NCBI GenBank assembly: GCA_020403245.1
Contig: JADBYA010000002.1
Span: 434,001-498,000 of the forward strand
From: Flavobacterium sp.
GTDB taxonomy: Bacteria; Bacteroidota; Bacteroidia; Flavobacteriales; Flavobacteriaceae
Length of the DNA: 64,000 bases
Reading direction: 5' to 3'
In this document: piece by piece, positions 51,769-60,130 of the stretch
Layout: each line of letters starts with the position of its first letter
Numbering within the stretch: position 1 is the first letter of the stretch
Notes under the pieces: generated by a model
Seen by the model: the letters and a program-made list of their open reading frames with translations, nothing else
What the model was told of the DNA's origin: nothing
The model's database searches: none
Position numbers and translations under genes: made by a program

Positions 51769-53880
51769 TTATTTTTTTTCAATAGGAAAATTTCGAGCAC
51801 GCATTAAAGCATCGGTATTGGAACTTCTTCCTCTGAATTTTTTATATGCAATTTCAGGATCAATAGTATTTCCAATGCTGAATACGTTGTCATACAGTCT
51901 TTTAGCCACTGCTGCATCATACATTCCTTTCCCTTCTGTAAAAGCTTCTGTAGCATCAGCACTAATGGCATCTGCCCATAAATAGCCATAATATCCCGCA
52001 GCATAATCATCACTTGAAAACAAATGCCCAAACTGTGGAATACGATGACGCATCACAATTTCACTTGGCATGTTTAATTTATCCAAAGTTTCCTTTTCAA
52101 ATTGTTTTGGGTCGATATTAGGATTTTCTAGTAAATGCAATTTCATATCTACTAAAGCACTAGAAATAGTTTCCACTGTAGAAAATCCTTCGTTAAAGGT
52201 TGATGCCTTCTCGATTCGATCAACAAGTGTCATAGGCATTGGAACATTTGTTTTGTAATGCAATGCAAACCGATTCAAAACTTCGGGTGTAGCCAACCAT
52301 CTTTCTAATATTTGTGATGGAAACTCCACATAATCCCTTGGTGTATTGGTTCCTGATAAACTTGGATAGGTAACATTGGAGTTTAAACCGTGCAACGCAT
52401 GACCAAATTCATGAAACAAGGTACTGGCATCTTCCCAAGACACTAAAATAGGTTCGTTTTCATTTCCTTTGATAAAATTACAATTATTGGAAACAATAGT
52501 AATCACGTCTCCATCCACTCTACTCTGTTCTCTGTAGGCAGTCATCCATGCTCCAGAACGTTTTCCGTTGCGGGAATAGGGATCAAAATACCAAACACCA
52601 ACAACTTTTCCAGAAACTTTATTTGAAACTTCCCAAACTCTAACATCTGGATGAAATACAGGAACGTTATATATTTGTTTAAAGTTTAAATTAAAAATTT
52701 CTCCTGCAACCCAAAACATGCCTTCGCGTAATTTTTCTAATTGTAAATAAGGTTTTACTTCATTTTCATCCAAATCGTATTTGGCTTTTCTAACTTTTTC
52801 TGCATAATAGCGATAATCCCATGGCTGTATTTTGAAATTCCCACCTTCGGCATCCACTATTTTTTGCATTTCGGCTACATCTTGATGGACTTTATCCACC
52901 GCTGGTTTCCATACCGATTCCATTAATGCTACTGTTTTCTCTGGTTTTTGTGCCATTGTGTTGGACAAACTCCAATCAGCAAAGGACTTGAACCCTAATA
53001 ATTTGGCTTTCTCAGCACGGAGTTTTAGAATTTGTACTACTGTAGCATTATTATTGAAATCATTATCAGAATCTCCACGGTTTACAAACATTTTCCAAAC
53101 TACTTCACGCATAGGTCTAAAACTTGAATAGGTTAAAAAAGGTTCGACTGATGAACGAGTATTTGAAACTGTTCCCAAATCATTGGTTCCTAATTCTTTT
53201 GATTTTGCTTGATAGGCATTTATCAACTCTTTTGGTAATCCCGACATTTCATTTGCTTCTGTAAATGCAATTGTTTGTTTTTCTTCCCACAATAAATTTT
53301 GACTAAACTTAGTAAAAAGTCCAGCCAATTCTTGATTGATTTTTCCAATTCTTTCCTTGCTTTTGGCATCTGCTTTGGCACCTTCGCGAACAAAATTGGA
53401 ATAGTATAACCAAACCAATCGTTGCTGTTCTGGTGATAATTTGCTTTTCTCAGGAGAATTATAAACTGTTGAAATTCTATTAAACAATTTTGTGTTTTGA
53501 TAAATTTTGTTGTTTAAATCCGAAAATTTGGGAGACATTTCAGACTCTATCAGTCCAAATTCATCCGTATTCAAATTAGAACTATAGATATCAAAAACAG
53601 CTCTTATCTGACTGTATTTTTTACCTGCTTTTTCAAGAGCAACTAAAGTGTTTTCAAATGTTGCTGGTTTTGGATTATTTGAAATCGTATTAATTTCATT
53701 TAATTTCTCTTGGATGGCTATTTCTAAAGCCGACTTAAAATCTGAGATTTTATACTCTGCAAAAGCTGGAACACCACCATAAGGTCCATTCCAATAATTT
53801 AAAAATGGATTTGCAGATTTTTGAGCATTGACAACAAACATAGAAACACTCATTAAAAGGGTTAGCATTATTTTTTTCAT
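51769..53880 (-). CDS. M3-family metallopeptidase (Dcp/oligopeptidase A type), exported
   Basis: This encodes 703 residues. A signal peptide (MKKIMLTLLMSVSMFVVNAQ) precedes a mature protein beginning NPFLNYWNGPYGGVPAF. The zinc site is LFHEFGHALHG at about residue 490, with the distal GFSTVETISSALVDM region. It is a thimet-oligopeptidase-like enzyme that trims peptides, here in the periplasm. The length fits the family. It is a single gene with its own promoter region upstream of 53880. Confidence 0.94.
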   Translation of the reverse strand: MKKIMLTLLMSVSMFVVNAQKSANPFLNYWNGPYGGVPAFAEYKISDFKSALEIAIQEKLNEINTISNNPKPATFENTLVALEKAGKKYSQIRAVFDIYSSNLNTDEFGLIESEMSPKFSDLNNKIYQNTKLFNRISTVYNSPEKSKLSPEQQRLVWLYYSNFVREGAKADAKSKERIGKINQELAGLFTKFSQNLLWEEKQTIAFTEANEMSGLPKELINAYQAKSKELGTNDLGTVSNTRSSVEPFLTYSSFRPMREVVWKMFVNRGDSDNDFNNNATVVQILKLRAEKAKLLGFKSFADWSLSNTMAQKPEKTVALMESVWKPAVDKVHQDVAEMQKIVDAEGGNFKIQPWDYRYYAEKVRKAKYDLDENEVKPYLQLEKLREGMFWVAGEIFNLNFKQIYNVPVFHPDVRVWEVSNKVSGKVVGVWYFDPYSRNGKRSGAWMTAYREQSRVDGDVITIVSNNCNFIKGNENEPILVSWEDASTLFHEFGHALHGLNSNVTYPSLSGTNTPRDYVEFPSQILERWLATPEVLNRFALHYKTNVPMPMTLVDRIEKASTFNEGFSTVETISSALVDMKLHLLENPNIDPKQFEKETLDKLNMPSEIVMRHRIPQFGHLFSSDDYAAGYYGYLWADAISADATEAFTEGKGMYDAAVAKRLYDNVFSIGNTIDPEIAYKKFRGRSSNTDALMRARNFPIEKK

Positions 53881-54005
53881 AGTTAATAAGATTTAGTTCA
53901 AATGTAATCAAAAACAGTAAAAAGCAATCTATTTACCCTCTCAAAACATATTTGAATTATGACAATTAATTGTATAAATTTGATAAATCAGAAAATAAAT
54001 TTTTT

Positions 54006-54659
54006 ATGTTTCAATCAAAGAAAGATACTGTTTTTGTTGTCTTAGCAGGCATTTTTATAACCAATGCTGTTGTGGCCGAACTCATAGGCGGGAAATTAAT
54101 TCAGGTGGGTTCAGCGGAAATGAGCATAGGAATTCTGCCTTGGCCCATTGTATTTATTACTACCGATTTAATCAATGACTATTTTGGAGAAAAAGGCGTT
54201 CGGAAGCTATCGCTTATCACGGCAAGTTTGATTGCTTATACTTTTGTAATTCTTTATTTGGCGATGCAAATTCCTGCCGTTGATGGAAAAAACTTGGTAA
54301 CCGATGCCCAATTTAACGGTGTTTTTGGGCAAAGCATGTGGATTATCGTGGGAAGCATAACGGCATTCTTAGTTTCTCAGTTAATCGATGTTACTATATT
54401 TCATTTTGTAAAAAACAGAACGGGCAATAAAATGATTTGGCTGCGAAGTACCGGTTCTACAGTGATTTCGCAATTGTTTGATAGTTTTATTGTCTTGGGA
54501 ATTGCTTTTTGGATGACAGGAAAAATGACGACAGAAGTTTTTATTACTTCAGCATTCACGGGATATTTTGTTAAATTAATCATTGCAATCTTAATGACAC
54601 CGCTTATCTATTTAGGCCATTATTTGATTAGAAATTACATTGCAAAAGATGGAAAGTAA
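54006..54659 (+). CDS. yhhQ: Queuosine precursor transporter (YhhQ/VUT family)
   Basis: This encodes 217 residues from ATG 54006. About six membrane helices and the family blocks AELIGGKLIQVG, WPIVFITTDLINDYFGEKGV and WLRSTGSTVISQLFDSFIV identify the YhhQ family, which imports queuine-type precursors (preQ0/preQ1). With queG in the same window this supports queuosine modification of tRNA. Its end overlaps tag by 11 bp. An earlier TTG start is less likely. Confidence 0.92.
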   Translation: MFQSKKDTVFVVLAGIFITNAVVAELIGGKLIQVGSAEMSIGILPWPIVFITTDLINDYFGEKGVRKLSLITASLIAYTFVILYLAMQIPAVDGKNLVTDAQFNGVFGQSMWIIVGSITAFLVSQLIDVTIFHFVKNRTGNKMIWLRSTGSTVISQLFDSFIVLGIAFWMTGKMTTEVFITSAFTGYFVKLIIAILMTPLIYLGHYLIRNYIAKDGK

Positions 54660-55209
54660 AACACGCTGCGCTTGGTGCGAAAAAGACGATTTGTACCGAG
54701 ATTATCATGACAACGAATGGGGAAATCCCGTTTATGATGATGATAAACTGTTTGAATTTTTAGTGTTAGAAACCTTTCAAGCGGGTTTAAGTTGGTACAC
54801 CATTTTGAAAAAAAGAGATAATTTTAGAAAGGCATTTGACTTTTTTGACTACAAGAAAATAGCCAATTACAACGAAAACAAGGTTACAGCATTGCTTCAA
54901 GATGCTGGCATCATTCGAAACCAATTGAAGATACGAGGAACCATTGCCAATGCCATTGCTTTTATGAAAGTGCAGGAAGAGTTTGGCAGTTTTTCCAACT
55001 ACATTTGGAATTTCACTGGTGGAAAACCTATTGAAAACCATTATAAAACCATGAAAGATTTACCAGCAACAACGCCACTTTCAGACGAAATTAGTAAAGA
55101 TTTAAAAAAGCGTGGGTTCAAATTTGTGGGTTCAACAGTGGTTTATGCGCACATGCAAGCTACAGGAATGGTAGATGACCATGTGGCCGATTGTTGGAAA
55201 CGGGAATAG
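54649..55209 (+). CDS. tag: DNA-3-methyladenine glycosylase I
   Basis: This encodes 186 residues from MESKTRCAWCEKDD. Tag removes 3-methyladenine from DNA. The zinc ligands typical of Tag are visible as the N-terminal Cys (RCAWC) with His in DYHDNEWG and the C-terminal AHMQATGMVDDHVADCW. Catalytic-pocket residues lie in FEFLVLETFQAGLSWYTIL. The start overlaps the yhhQ end by 11 bp, so the two are coupled although unrelated in function. Confidence 0.95.
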   Translation: MESKTRCAWCEKDDLYRDYHDNEWGNPVYDDDKLFEFLVLETFQAGLSWYTILKKRDNFRKAFDFFDYKKIANYNENKVTALLQDAGIIRNQLKIRGTIANAIAFMKVQEEFGSFSNYIWNFTGGKPIENHYKTMKDLPATTPLSDEISKDLKKRGFKFVGSTVVYAHMQATGMVDDHVADCWKRE

Positions 55210-55255
55210 TGGTCAGTGTTCAGTTTTCAGAAACTCGAAACCCGAAACCTGAAAA

Positions 55256-55906
55256 CTAACTTTTCAAAACCTTCATAAAAGTTTCTCTCGAAATCTCAAA
55301 AGCACCTAGTTTTTCCAAATGGTCATTGTGCACCTGACAGTCCAAAAGTTTATAATTGTTTTCTTTGAGATATTGTATCAACGATACAAAAGCAATTTTA
55401 CTAGCATTTGGCACTTTGGAAAACATACTTTCTCCACAAAAAACGTGTCCTAAATCAACTCCATATAATCCGCCTACTAATTCCCAACTGGATTCGGAAT
55501 CTATTTGCCACACTTCAAATGATTTTGCATAACCTCTTTCGTGAAGTTTTGTATAAGAGGCAATAATATCTTTCGAAATCCAAGTGCCATCTTGACCTTT
55601 TCTTTCTATGGTTTGACAGTTTTTAATTACCGATTCAAAATCTTTATTGACGGTTACTTCAAAAATATTCCTATTTAGAATATTTCGTATGCTTTTAGAA
55701 ACTTTATAATCGTGAGGATTGACTACCATTCGCTCGCTTGGCGACCACCATAGTATTGGCTCATCAGCATCAAACCAAGGAAAAATTCCATTTTTGTAAG
55801 CCAATACTAATCGCTCTACTGATAAATCGCCACCAACGGCAAGAATGCCCTCGTAAGAAGCTTCTTCAACTGGAGGAAAATAAAGTTCTTTGGTTAGGAA
55901 ATACAT
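55256..55906 (-). CDS. aat: Leucyl/phenylalanyl-tRNA--protein transferase
   Basis: This encodes 216 residues. Aat adds Leu or Phe to N-terminal Lys/Arg of proteins, marking them for ClpS/ClpAP. Family blocks: GILAVGGDLSVERLVLAYKN, GIFPWFDADEPILWWSP, LGHVFCGESMFSKVPNASKI and LLDCQVHNDHLEKLGA. The last 50 bp before it on the plus side hold a GTTCAG/CGAAAC-type micro-repeat. Confidence 0.96.
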   Translation of the reverse strand: MYFLTKELYFPPVEEASYEGILAVGGDLSVERLVLAYKNGIFPWFDADEPILWWSPSERMVVNPHDYKVSKSIRNILNRNIFEVTVNKDFESVIKNCQTIERKGQDGTWISKDIIASYTKLHERGYAKSFEVWQIDSESSWELVGGLYGVDLGHVFCGESMFSKVPNASKIAFVSLIQYLKENNYKLLDCQVHNDHLEKLGAFEISRETFMKVLKS

Positions 55907-56029
55907 CGTTCAGAGAATAGAGCATAGAAAAAAGAAAATAGAGATAAAACTAAAAAAAACCATTCTGATTTAACTAAAGTATATATCAGAATGGTTTCTA
56001 TATTCTATGCTCTATATTCTATTCTCTTT
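55907..56029. repeat. Imperfect inverted repeat with inner terminator between DUF3127 gene and aat
   Basis: The outer arms are AGAGAATAGAGCATAG (55912-55926) and CTATGCTCTATATTC with ATTCTCT (56005-56027). The inner stem AACCATTCTGAT (55958-55969) pairs with ATCAGAATGGTT (55985-55996). The arms are built of ATAGA/TTCTAT units like those at 62243-62268. The inner stem can end the DUF3127 transcript. Confidence 0.7.
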
Positions 56030-56404
56030 TTAGAAAGGTAAATCATCGTGTTCTTCTTCCTTAAAGTCTGTTGCTGGAGCAAATGCTTCTGCTGGAGGCA
56101 TTGGAGGCATTGCTGCACTTGGAACTTCAGTCTGTAATTTTTCAATTCTCCAACCTTTTATGGAATTAAAATATTTGGTTTCTCCTTGAGGATTAACCCA
56201 TTCTCTTCCACCCAAATTGATTGAAACTTTTACATTCTCGCCAACAGCTACAGTATTTAACAAATCACTTTTATCTTGCACAAATTCAATCATTATTGTT
56301 TGTGGATACTGCTCGTCAGTTGTAACGACTAACTCTCTTTTTTTAAACGTTGGACTTACTTGCTGTTCTGCTCCAACCACTTTTACTTTTCCGGTAACTT
56401 CCAT
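56030..56404 (-). CDS. DUF3127 protein (OB-fold-like)
   Basis: This encodes 124 residues from MEVTGKVKVVGAEQQVSPTF. It is a DUF3127 protein, a small Bacteroidota family with an OB-like beta pattern (KRELVVTTDEQYPQTIMIEF, VKVSINLGGREWVNPQGE) and a variable tail ending HDDLPF, an acidic tip that recalls the end of single-strand DNA-binding proteins. A nucleic-acid role is therefore plausible, not shown. It starts 2 bp after the flavin reductase stop. Confidence 0.88.
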   Translation of the reverse strand: MEVTGKVKVVGAEQQVSPTFKKRELVVTTDEQYPQTIMIEFVQDKSDLLNTVAVGENVKVSINLGGREWVNPQGETKYFNSIKGWRIEKLQTEVPSAAMPPMPPAEAFAPATDFKEEEHDDLPF

Positions 56405-56406
56405 AA

Positions 56407-57282
56407 TTATTGTTTTGCTAAAAGTACTTTCCAAGCTGAAAGTACGTCATTATTATTCAAATATTCTTTTGCCTTTTCATGAATTTTTTGCTCGTCGTCC
56501 GAACTTAAAACACCTTTTACAGCAAAATTTTGTTTTACAAATATAGTAATTTCTGCTGGAGTTGGCAATGCTGCTACATTTCCTAATTTACCCAAATCAT
56601 TCCCATCAAAAACAGCACTTTTTTTAATAAAATCAGGAATTGCATCTACACCAATTCCGATTGTTATAAGCGGTTTTTCTACTTCAAACAACCCTTGATT
56701 AGAGCGCGAATACCAATTGCCACCAAGGCGTGAAACCAAATCAATTTTGTTTTGGTCAATCATATTTTTATCATCTAAGACACTTTCGTTGATGTGAATT
56801 TTAATGACTTCGCAGATGATTAAATTCCCTGCACCACCTTGATTTCCTAGAGCGATAATTTCGTTGACTTTACATTCCATTTGCACCGGACTTTCCGCTA
56901 CGCGATATGGTTTTATCATGTCCGACGGCAACATCGTTAATCCCGATTTTATAAATTCATTCACTCCATCAGCATATTCGGTGCTCGATAATGATGCTTG
57001 CTGCACAAGGTCATAATTGACCACATTAATCACCACTTCTTTGGTAGCTTGACAATTTTCTAATGTATGCTTCGTGGTGTTGTTTCTCACGCGTCGAGCT
57101 GGCGAAAAAACCAATATTGGCGGATTGGAACTAAACACATTAAAGAAACTAAACGGAGATAAATTAGGTTTCCCATTCTTGTCCATAGTACTCGCAAAAG
57201 CTATTGGTCTAGGCGCAACGGCACTTTGCAAATACCCTTGTAATTGCGCTGGCGATAATGTGTGTGGTTCGAAACTGAGCAT
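56407..57282 (-). CDS. Flavin reductase-like FMN-binding protein
   Basis: This encodes 291 residues with an N-terminal split-barrel flavin reductase domain (SAVAPRPIAFASTMDKNGKP, NLSPFSFFNVFSSNPPILVF, RRVRNNTTKHTLENCQATKE, VINVVNYDLV), which binds FMN and reduces it with NAD(P)H. The C-terminal 80 residues are a family-specific tail (HEKAKEYLNNNDVLSAWKVL). The electron acceptor is unknown. It is co-directional with and 2 bp from the DUF3127 gene. Confidence 0.9.
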   Translation of the reverse strand: MLSFEPHTLSPAQLQGYLQSAVAPRPIAFASTMDKNGKPNLSPFSFFNVFSSNPPILVFSPARRVRNNTTKHTLENCQATKEVVINVVNYDLVQQASLSSTEYADGVNEFIKSGLTMLPSDMIKPYRVAESPVQMECKVNEIIALGNQGGAGNLIICEVIKIHINESVLDDKNMIDQNKIDLVSRLGGNWYSRSNQGLFEVEKPLITIGIGVDAIPDFIKKSAVFDGNDLGKLGNVAALPTPAEITIFVKQNFAVKGVLSSDDEQKIHEKAKEYLNNNDVLSAWKVLLAKQ

Positions 57283-57375
57283 GATTTATTATTTTTCCAA
57301 AAATACAATTTTTATTCTTTTGGAGCGAAAGGTTTGGGAGTTCTTGTTGTCCATTTTCCTGCTATTCGTTTCAAT

Positions 57376-57408
57376 AACTTTGACAAAGTTTAAAACTTTG
57401 TCAAAGTT
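57376..57408. repeat. Nested AACTTTGACAAAGTT palindrome
   Basis: AACTTTGACAAAGTTT (57376-57391) and AAACTTTGTCAAAGTT (57393-57408) are complementary, and each arm is itself nearly palindromic. It lies between divergent genes, so it is not an obvious terminator and could be a dispersed element or a protein-binding site. Confidence 0.6.
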
Positions 57409-57496
57409 GATTTCCACTTCTATCAGGGCTAAATAGGTTTATGAATTGAGTTTTTCAAACTTTCTTACTTTTACCTATATTTATAAAAAATTTACA

Positions 57497-58645
57497 ATGC
57501 AGTTTTCCGAAAAAAGAAACTTTACCCGTTGGATTATCATTATGGCTTCCTTTGTCATTGTGACTTTAATTTTATGGAATACGTATACATTTTTTCAAAT
57601 CTTCAAAAACGAAGAACGTTTAAAAATGGAAAATTGGGCATTGGCACAAAAAAAAATTAATAGTGCTGACCCTAACGCGGATGTTGATATGGAGTTACCA
57701 TTTCAAATCATTCAAGAACCAAGTATCCCAATAATTGTTACCGAAAACAATAAAATTATCAATGACATCAATATTGATGAAGATATTAAAAAAGACTCGC
57801 TAAAACTCAAAGGATTTCTTGAAAAACTAAAATCACAAAATGATGCTATTAAAATGGAATACCTTCCCGGAAAAATTCAATATTTATATTATGGGAATTC
57901 CTCATTACTCAATAAATTGAAATATTATCCTGTTGCGCTATTATTAATTATCTTTTTGTTTGGCGCATTAGTCTATAACTTTTACAAAAGCACCAAAATG
58001 GCTACCCAAAACAAGCTTTGGGCAGGAATGGCGAAGGAAACCGCACATCAAATAGGAACACCTTTATCTTCACTTATTGGTTGGCTCGAAATCATGAAAG
58101 CCGATAATGTGGAAGAAACCACTATTACTGAGATTGAAAAAGACATCAACCGATTGCAAACCATAACCGATAGATTTTCTAAAATTGGTTCTGAACCCAT
58201 ACTCGAAGTAAAAAATATCATTGAAGAGACTGAGCAATCGTTTGATTATTTGAAATCAAGATTTTCGAGTCAAGTGGATTTTTCATTTAAAGCACCCAAA
58301 AAACCAATTATGGTTTCGTTAAATCCTGCGTTACACAGTTGGACAGTGGAGAACTTAGTCAAGAATGCTATCGATGCAATGAGAGGCAAAGGAAAGCTAA
58401 CATTAGAGATTGTAAACGACACTAATTTCGTTAATCTGTTAGTAACCGATACTGGAAAAGGGATTCCTAAACATCAATTCAAACGCATTTTTGAACCTGG
58501 TTTTACTACCAAAAAACGGGGTTGGGGTTTGGGTTTATCACTCACCAAAAGAATTGTAGAAGAATACCATAAAGGAAAAATAAAAGTTTTAAATTCCGAA
58601 ATGAGTAAAGGAACTACAATTCAAGTCACTTTCAAAAAGGCATAA
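57497..58645 (+). CDS. Sensor histidine kinase
   Basis: This encodes 382 residues from MQFSEKRNFTRWIIIMASF. Two membrane helices (about 11-35 and 140-162) enclose an extracytoplasmic sensor of about 110 residues. The kinase core has an unusual H box, AKETAHQIGTPLSSLIGWLE with His about 184, then N box VENLVKNAIDAMRG, G1 VTDTGKGIP, F box FEPGFTTKKRG and G2 GWGLGLSLTK. No response regulator is adjacent, so it is an orphan kinase. The upstream TTG/ATG codons give no extra signal, hence the chosen start. Confidence 0.94.
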   Translation: MQFSEKRNFTRWIIIMASFVIVTLILWNTYTFFQIFKNEERLKMENWALAQKKINSADPNADVDMELPFQIIQEPSIPIIVTENNKIINDINIDEDIKKDSLKLKGFLEKLKSQNDAIKMEYLPGKIQYLYYGNSSLLNKLKYYPVALLLIIFLFGALVYNFYKSTKMATQNKLWAGMAKETAHQIGTPLSSLIGWLEIMKADNVEETTITEIEKDINRLQTITDRFSKIGSEPILEVKNIIEETEQSFDYLKSRFSSQVDFSFKAPKKPIMVSLNPALHSWTVENLVKNAIDAMRGKGKLTLEIVNDTNFVNLLVTDTGKGIPKHQFKRIFEPGFTTKKRGWGLGLSLTKRIVEEYHKGKIKVLNSEMSKGTTIQVTFKKA

Positions 58646-58672
58646 AAAAAACCTCGTTTTTACGAGATTTAA
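58646..58672. terminator. Terminator between histidine kinase and HIT genes
   Basis: CTCGT and ACGAG form a short stem with A-rich and T-rich flanks (AAAAAAAACCTCG, CGAGATTTAATTTT) between the convergent genes. Confidence 0.65.
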
Positions 58673-58674
58673 TT

Positions 58675-59064
58675 TTATAAATTCCCTTGAATAGCTGTTG
58701 CCAACTCTTCAAATTCATCTTTAGTCAAAGAAACTTTACGCTGAAAACGCATGTCATCCATGTCGTGAAGTGGAATTAAATGCACATGAACATGCGGCAC
58801 TTCGAGACCCACGACGGCAACGCCAATGCGTTTACATTCTACAGTTTTTTCAATGGCTTTGGCTACTTTTCTAGAAAACTTCATCAATCCTAAATACAGT
58901 TCTTCTTCCATATCAAAAATCTTATTGATTTCTTGTTTTGGAATGCATAACGTGTGTCCTTTGGCATTAGGATTTACATCCAAAAAGGCCAAATAATTTT
59001 CATCCTCCGCTATTTTATAACAAGGAATTTCTCCGTTAACTATTTTGGTAAATATAGAACTCAT
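58675..59064 (-). CDS. HIT-family nucleotide hydrolase/transferase
   Basis: This is a 129-residue HIT protein (SSIFTKIVNGEIPCYKIAED, FLDVNPNAKGHTLCIPK, GLEVPHVHVHLIPL). The HVHVHLIPL triad holds the catalytic His of AMP-lysine or dinucleotide hydrolases. The substrate is not known. It lies 2 bp after greA, a pairing common in Bacteroidota, and is likely translated from the same mRNA. Confidence 0.95.
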   Translation of the reverse strand: MSSIFTKIVNGEIPCYKIAEDENYLAFLDVNPNAKGHTLCIPKQEINKIFDMEEELYLGLMKFSRKVAKAIEKTVECKRIGVAVVGLEVPHVHVHLIPLHDMDDMRFQRKVSLTKDEFEELATAIQGNL

Positions 59065-59066
59065 TT

Positions 59067-59543
59067 TTAGTCTCTAGAAATTTCTAAAACTTCAAAATTC
59101 AATTTCCCATTTGGAACGTTAATTTCAGCTACTTGCCCAACAGATTTTCCTAGCAATCCTTTACCAATAGGGGAAGTCACTGATATTTTCCCTGCTTTTA
59201 AATCGGCTTCACTTTCGGCAACTAGGGTATATTTCAATTCCATACCATTGGCTTGATTCTTAATCTTTACATGAGATAAAACCAAAACCTTTGAAGTATC
59301 CAAATGACTTTCATCAATCAATCGTGCATTAGAATGAATTTCTTCTAGTTTAGCAATTCGCATTTCTAGCATGCCTTGTGCTTCTTTAGCGGCATCATAT
59401 TCAGCATTTTCAGACAGGTCACCTTTGTCTCTTGCTTCTGCTATGGCTTGAGAAGCTTTGGGTCTTTCTATGTTTTTTAGTTGATCCAATTCCTCTCTTA
59501 ATTTTTTTAATCCTTCTGCTGTGTAATACGATACTGTACTCAT
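59067..59543 (-). CDS. greA: Transcription elongation factor GreA
   Basis: This encodes 158 residues. GreA rescues backtracked RNA polymerase by stimulating transcript cleavage. The N-terminal coiled coil with the acidic tip (ARDKGDLSENAEYDAAKEAQ) and the C-terminal domain (SPIGKGLLGKSVGQVAEINV) are intact. A terminator hairpin lies between its promoter and start codon, so attenuation is likely. E. coli greA also has a leader terminator (GraL RNA). Confidence 0.97.
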   Translation of the reverse strand: MSTVSYYTAEGLKKLREELDQLKNIERPKASQAIAEARDKGDLSENAEYDAAKEAQGMLEMRIAKLEEIHSNARLIDESHLDTSKVLVLSHVKIKNQANGMELKYTLVAESEADLKAGKISVTSPIGKGLLGKSVGQVAEINVPNGKLNFEVLEISRD

Positions 59544-59562
59544 AATTTCATCATTTATATAA

Positions 59563-59606
59563 ATAGAAAAAATCCCATCGCAACGGGATTTCTTTTTGCA
59601 AAGATA
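59563..59606 (-). promoter_or_regulatory. greA: greA leader: -7 box followed by attenuator-like terminator
   Basis: On the minus strand TATCTTTG (59606-59599) fits the -7 box; no clear -33 box is seen. About six bases later the transcript forms AAATCCC (59591-59585), an eight-base loop, GGGATTT (59576-59570) and TTTTTCT, a good intrinsic terminator, with ATG 20 bases further. The neighbouring gene is divergent, so no upstream gene needs this terminator. Confidence 0.68.
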
Positions 59607-59704
59607 TAATTTATTAATTTATTTAAAATTTGTTTACGTTTATTAACGCTTGTCAAAGTTAATTAATTTAAATTTGTTTCGCTATAGTAATTTAATAAAT
59701 TTAT

Positions 59705-60130
59705 ATGAAAAAGATTTTTTTTATGCTGTTTATTCTTCCTTTTGCCATTGGTTGTGATGGTGGAAGTGCAAATAATAACAACCCGAATATCCCAAATTAC
59801 GCAGTTAATTTACAAATTAACTTAAATTTGCCTGCTTATAGCAATTTACAATTTCCGGGTAATCGTATTATTGATTTTTCACAAGGCGCACGGGGTATTG
59901 TAGTTTTCAATACAGGAAGCGGTTTTGTAGCATACGACTTAGCATGTCCAAACATTGCTTTTACCGTTTGTACAACTCCTATGTCAGTTCCTCAAGGAAG
60001 TATTAATGCGACTTGCGATTGTGATGATACTGTCTATAGCTTATACACTGGACAAAGTGCTGGACAGCAATACCCTATGAAAGCATATCGCGTTAATCTA
60101 AACGGAAGTGCATTGATTATTACAAATTAG
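59705..60130 (+). CDS. Rieske-like lipoprotein without the iron-sulfur ligands
   Basis: This encodes 141 residues: lipoprotein signal MKKIFFMLFILPFAIGC, then a small beta domain. The layout (GFVAYDLACPN, CTTPMSVPQGSINATCDCDD, YSLYTGQSAGQQYPMKAYRV) follows Bacteroidota Rieske-domain lipoproteins, where Cys-x-His pairs hold a [2Fe-2S] cluster. Here no His follows the cysteines, so the cluster is probably absent. Its last four bases overlap the end of the convergent TonB receptor gene. Confidence 0.72.
   Translation: MKKIFFMLFILPFAIGCDGGSANNNNPNIPNYAVNLQINLNLPAYSNLQFPGNRIIDFSQGARGIVVFNTGSGFVAYDLACPNIAFTVCTTPMSVPQGSINATCDCDDTVYSLYTGQSAGQQYPMKAYRVNLNGSALIITN

Noticed and set aside
57376..57408. 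Terminator at the AACTTTGACAAAGTT palindrome
   Set aside because: It lies between divergent genes and lacks a proper T run after the stem, so it is listed as a repeat only.
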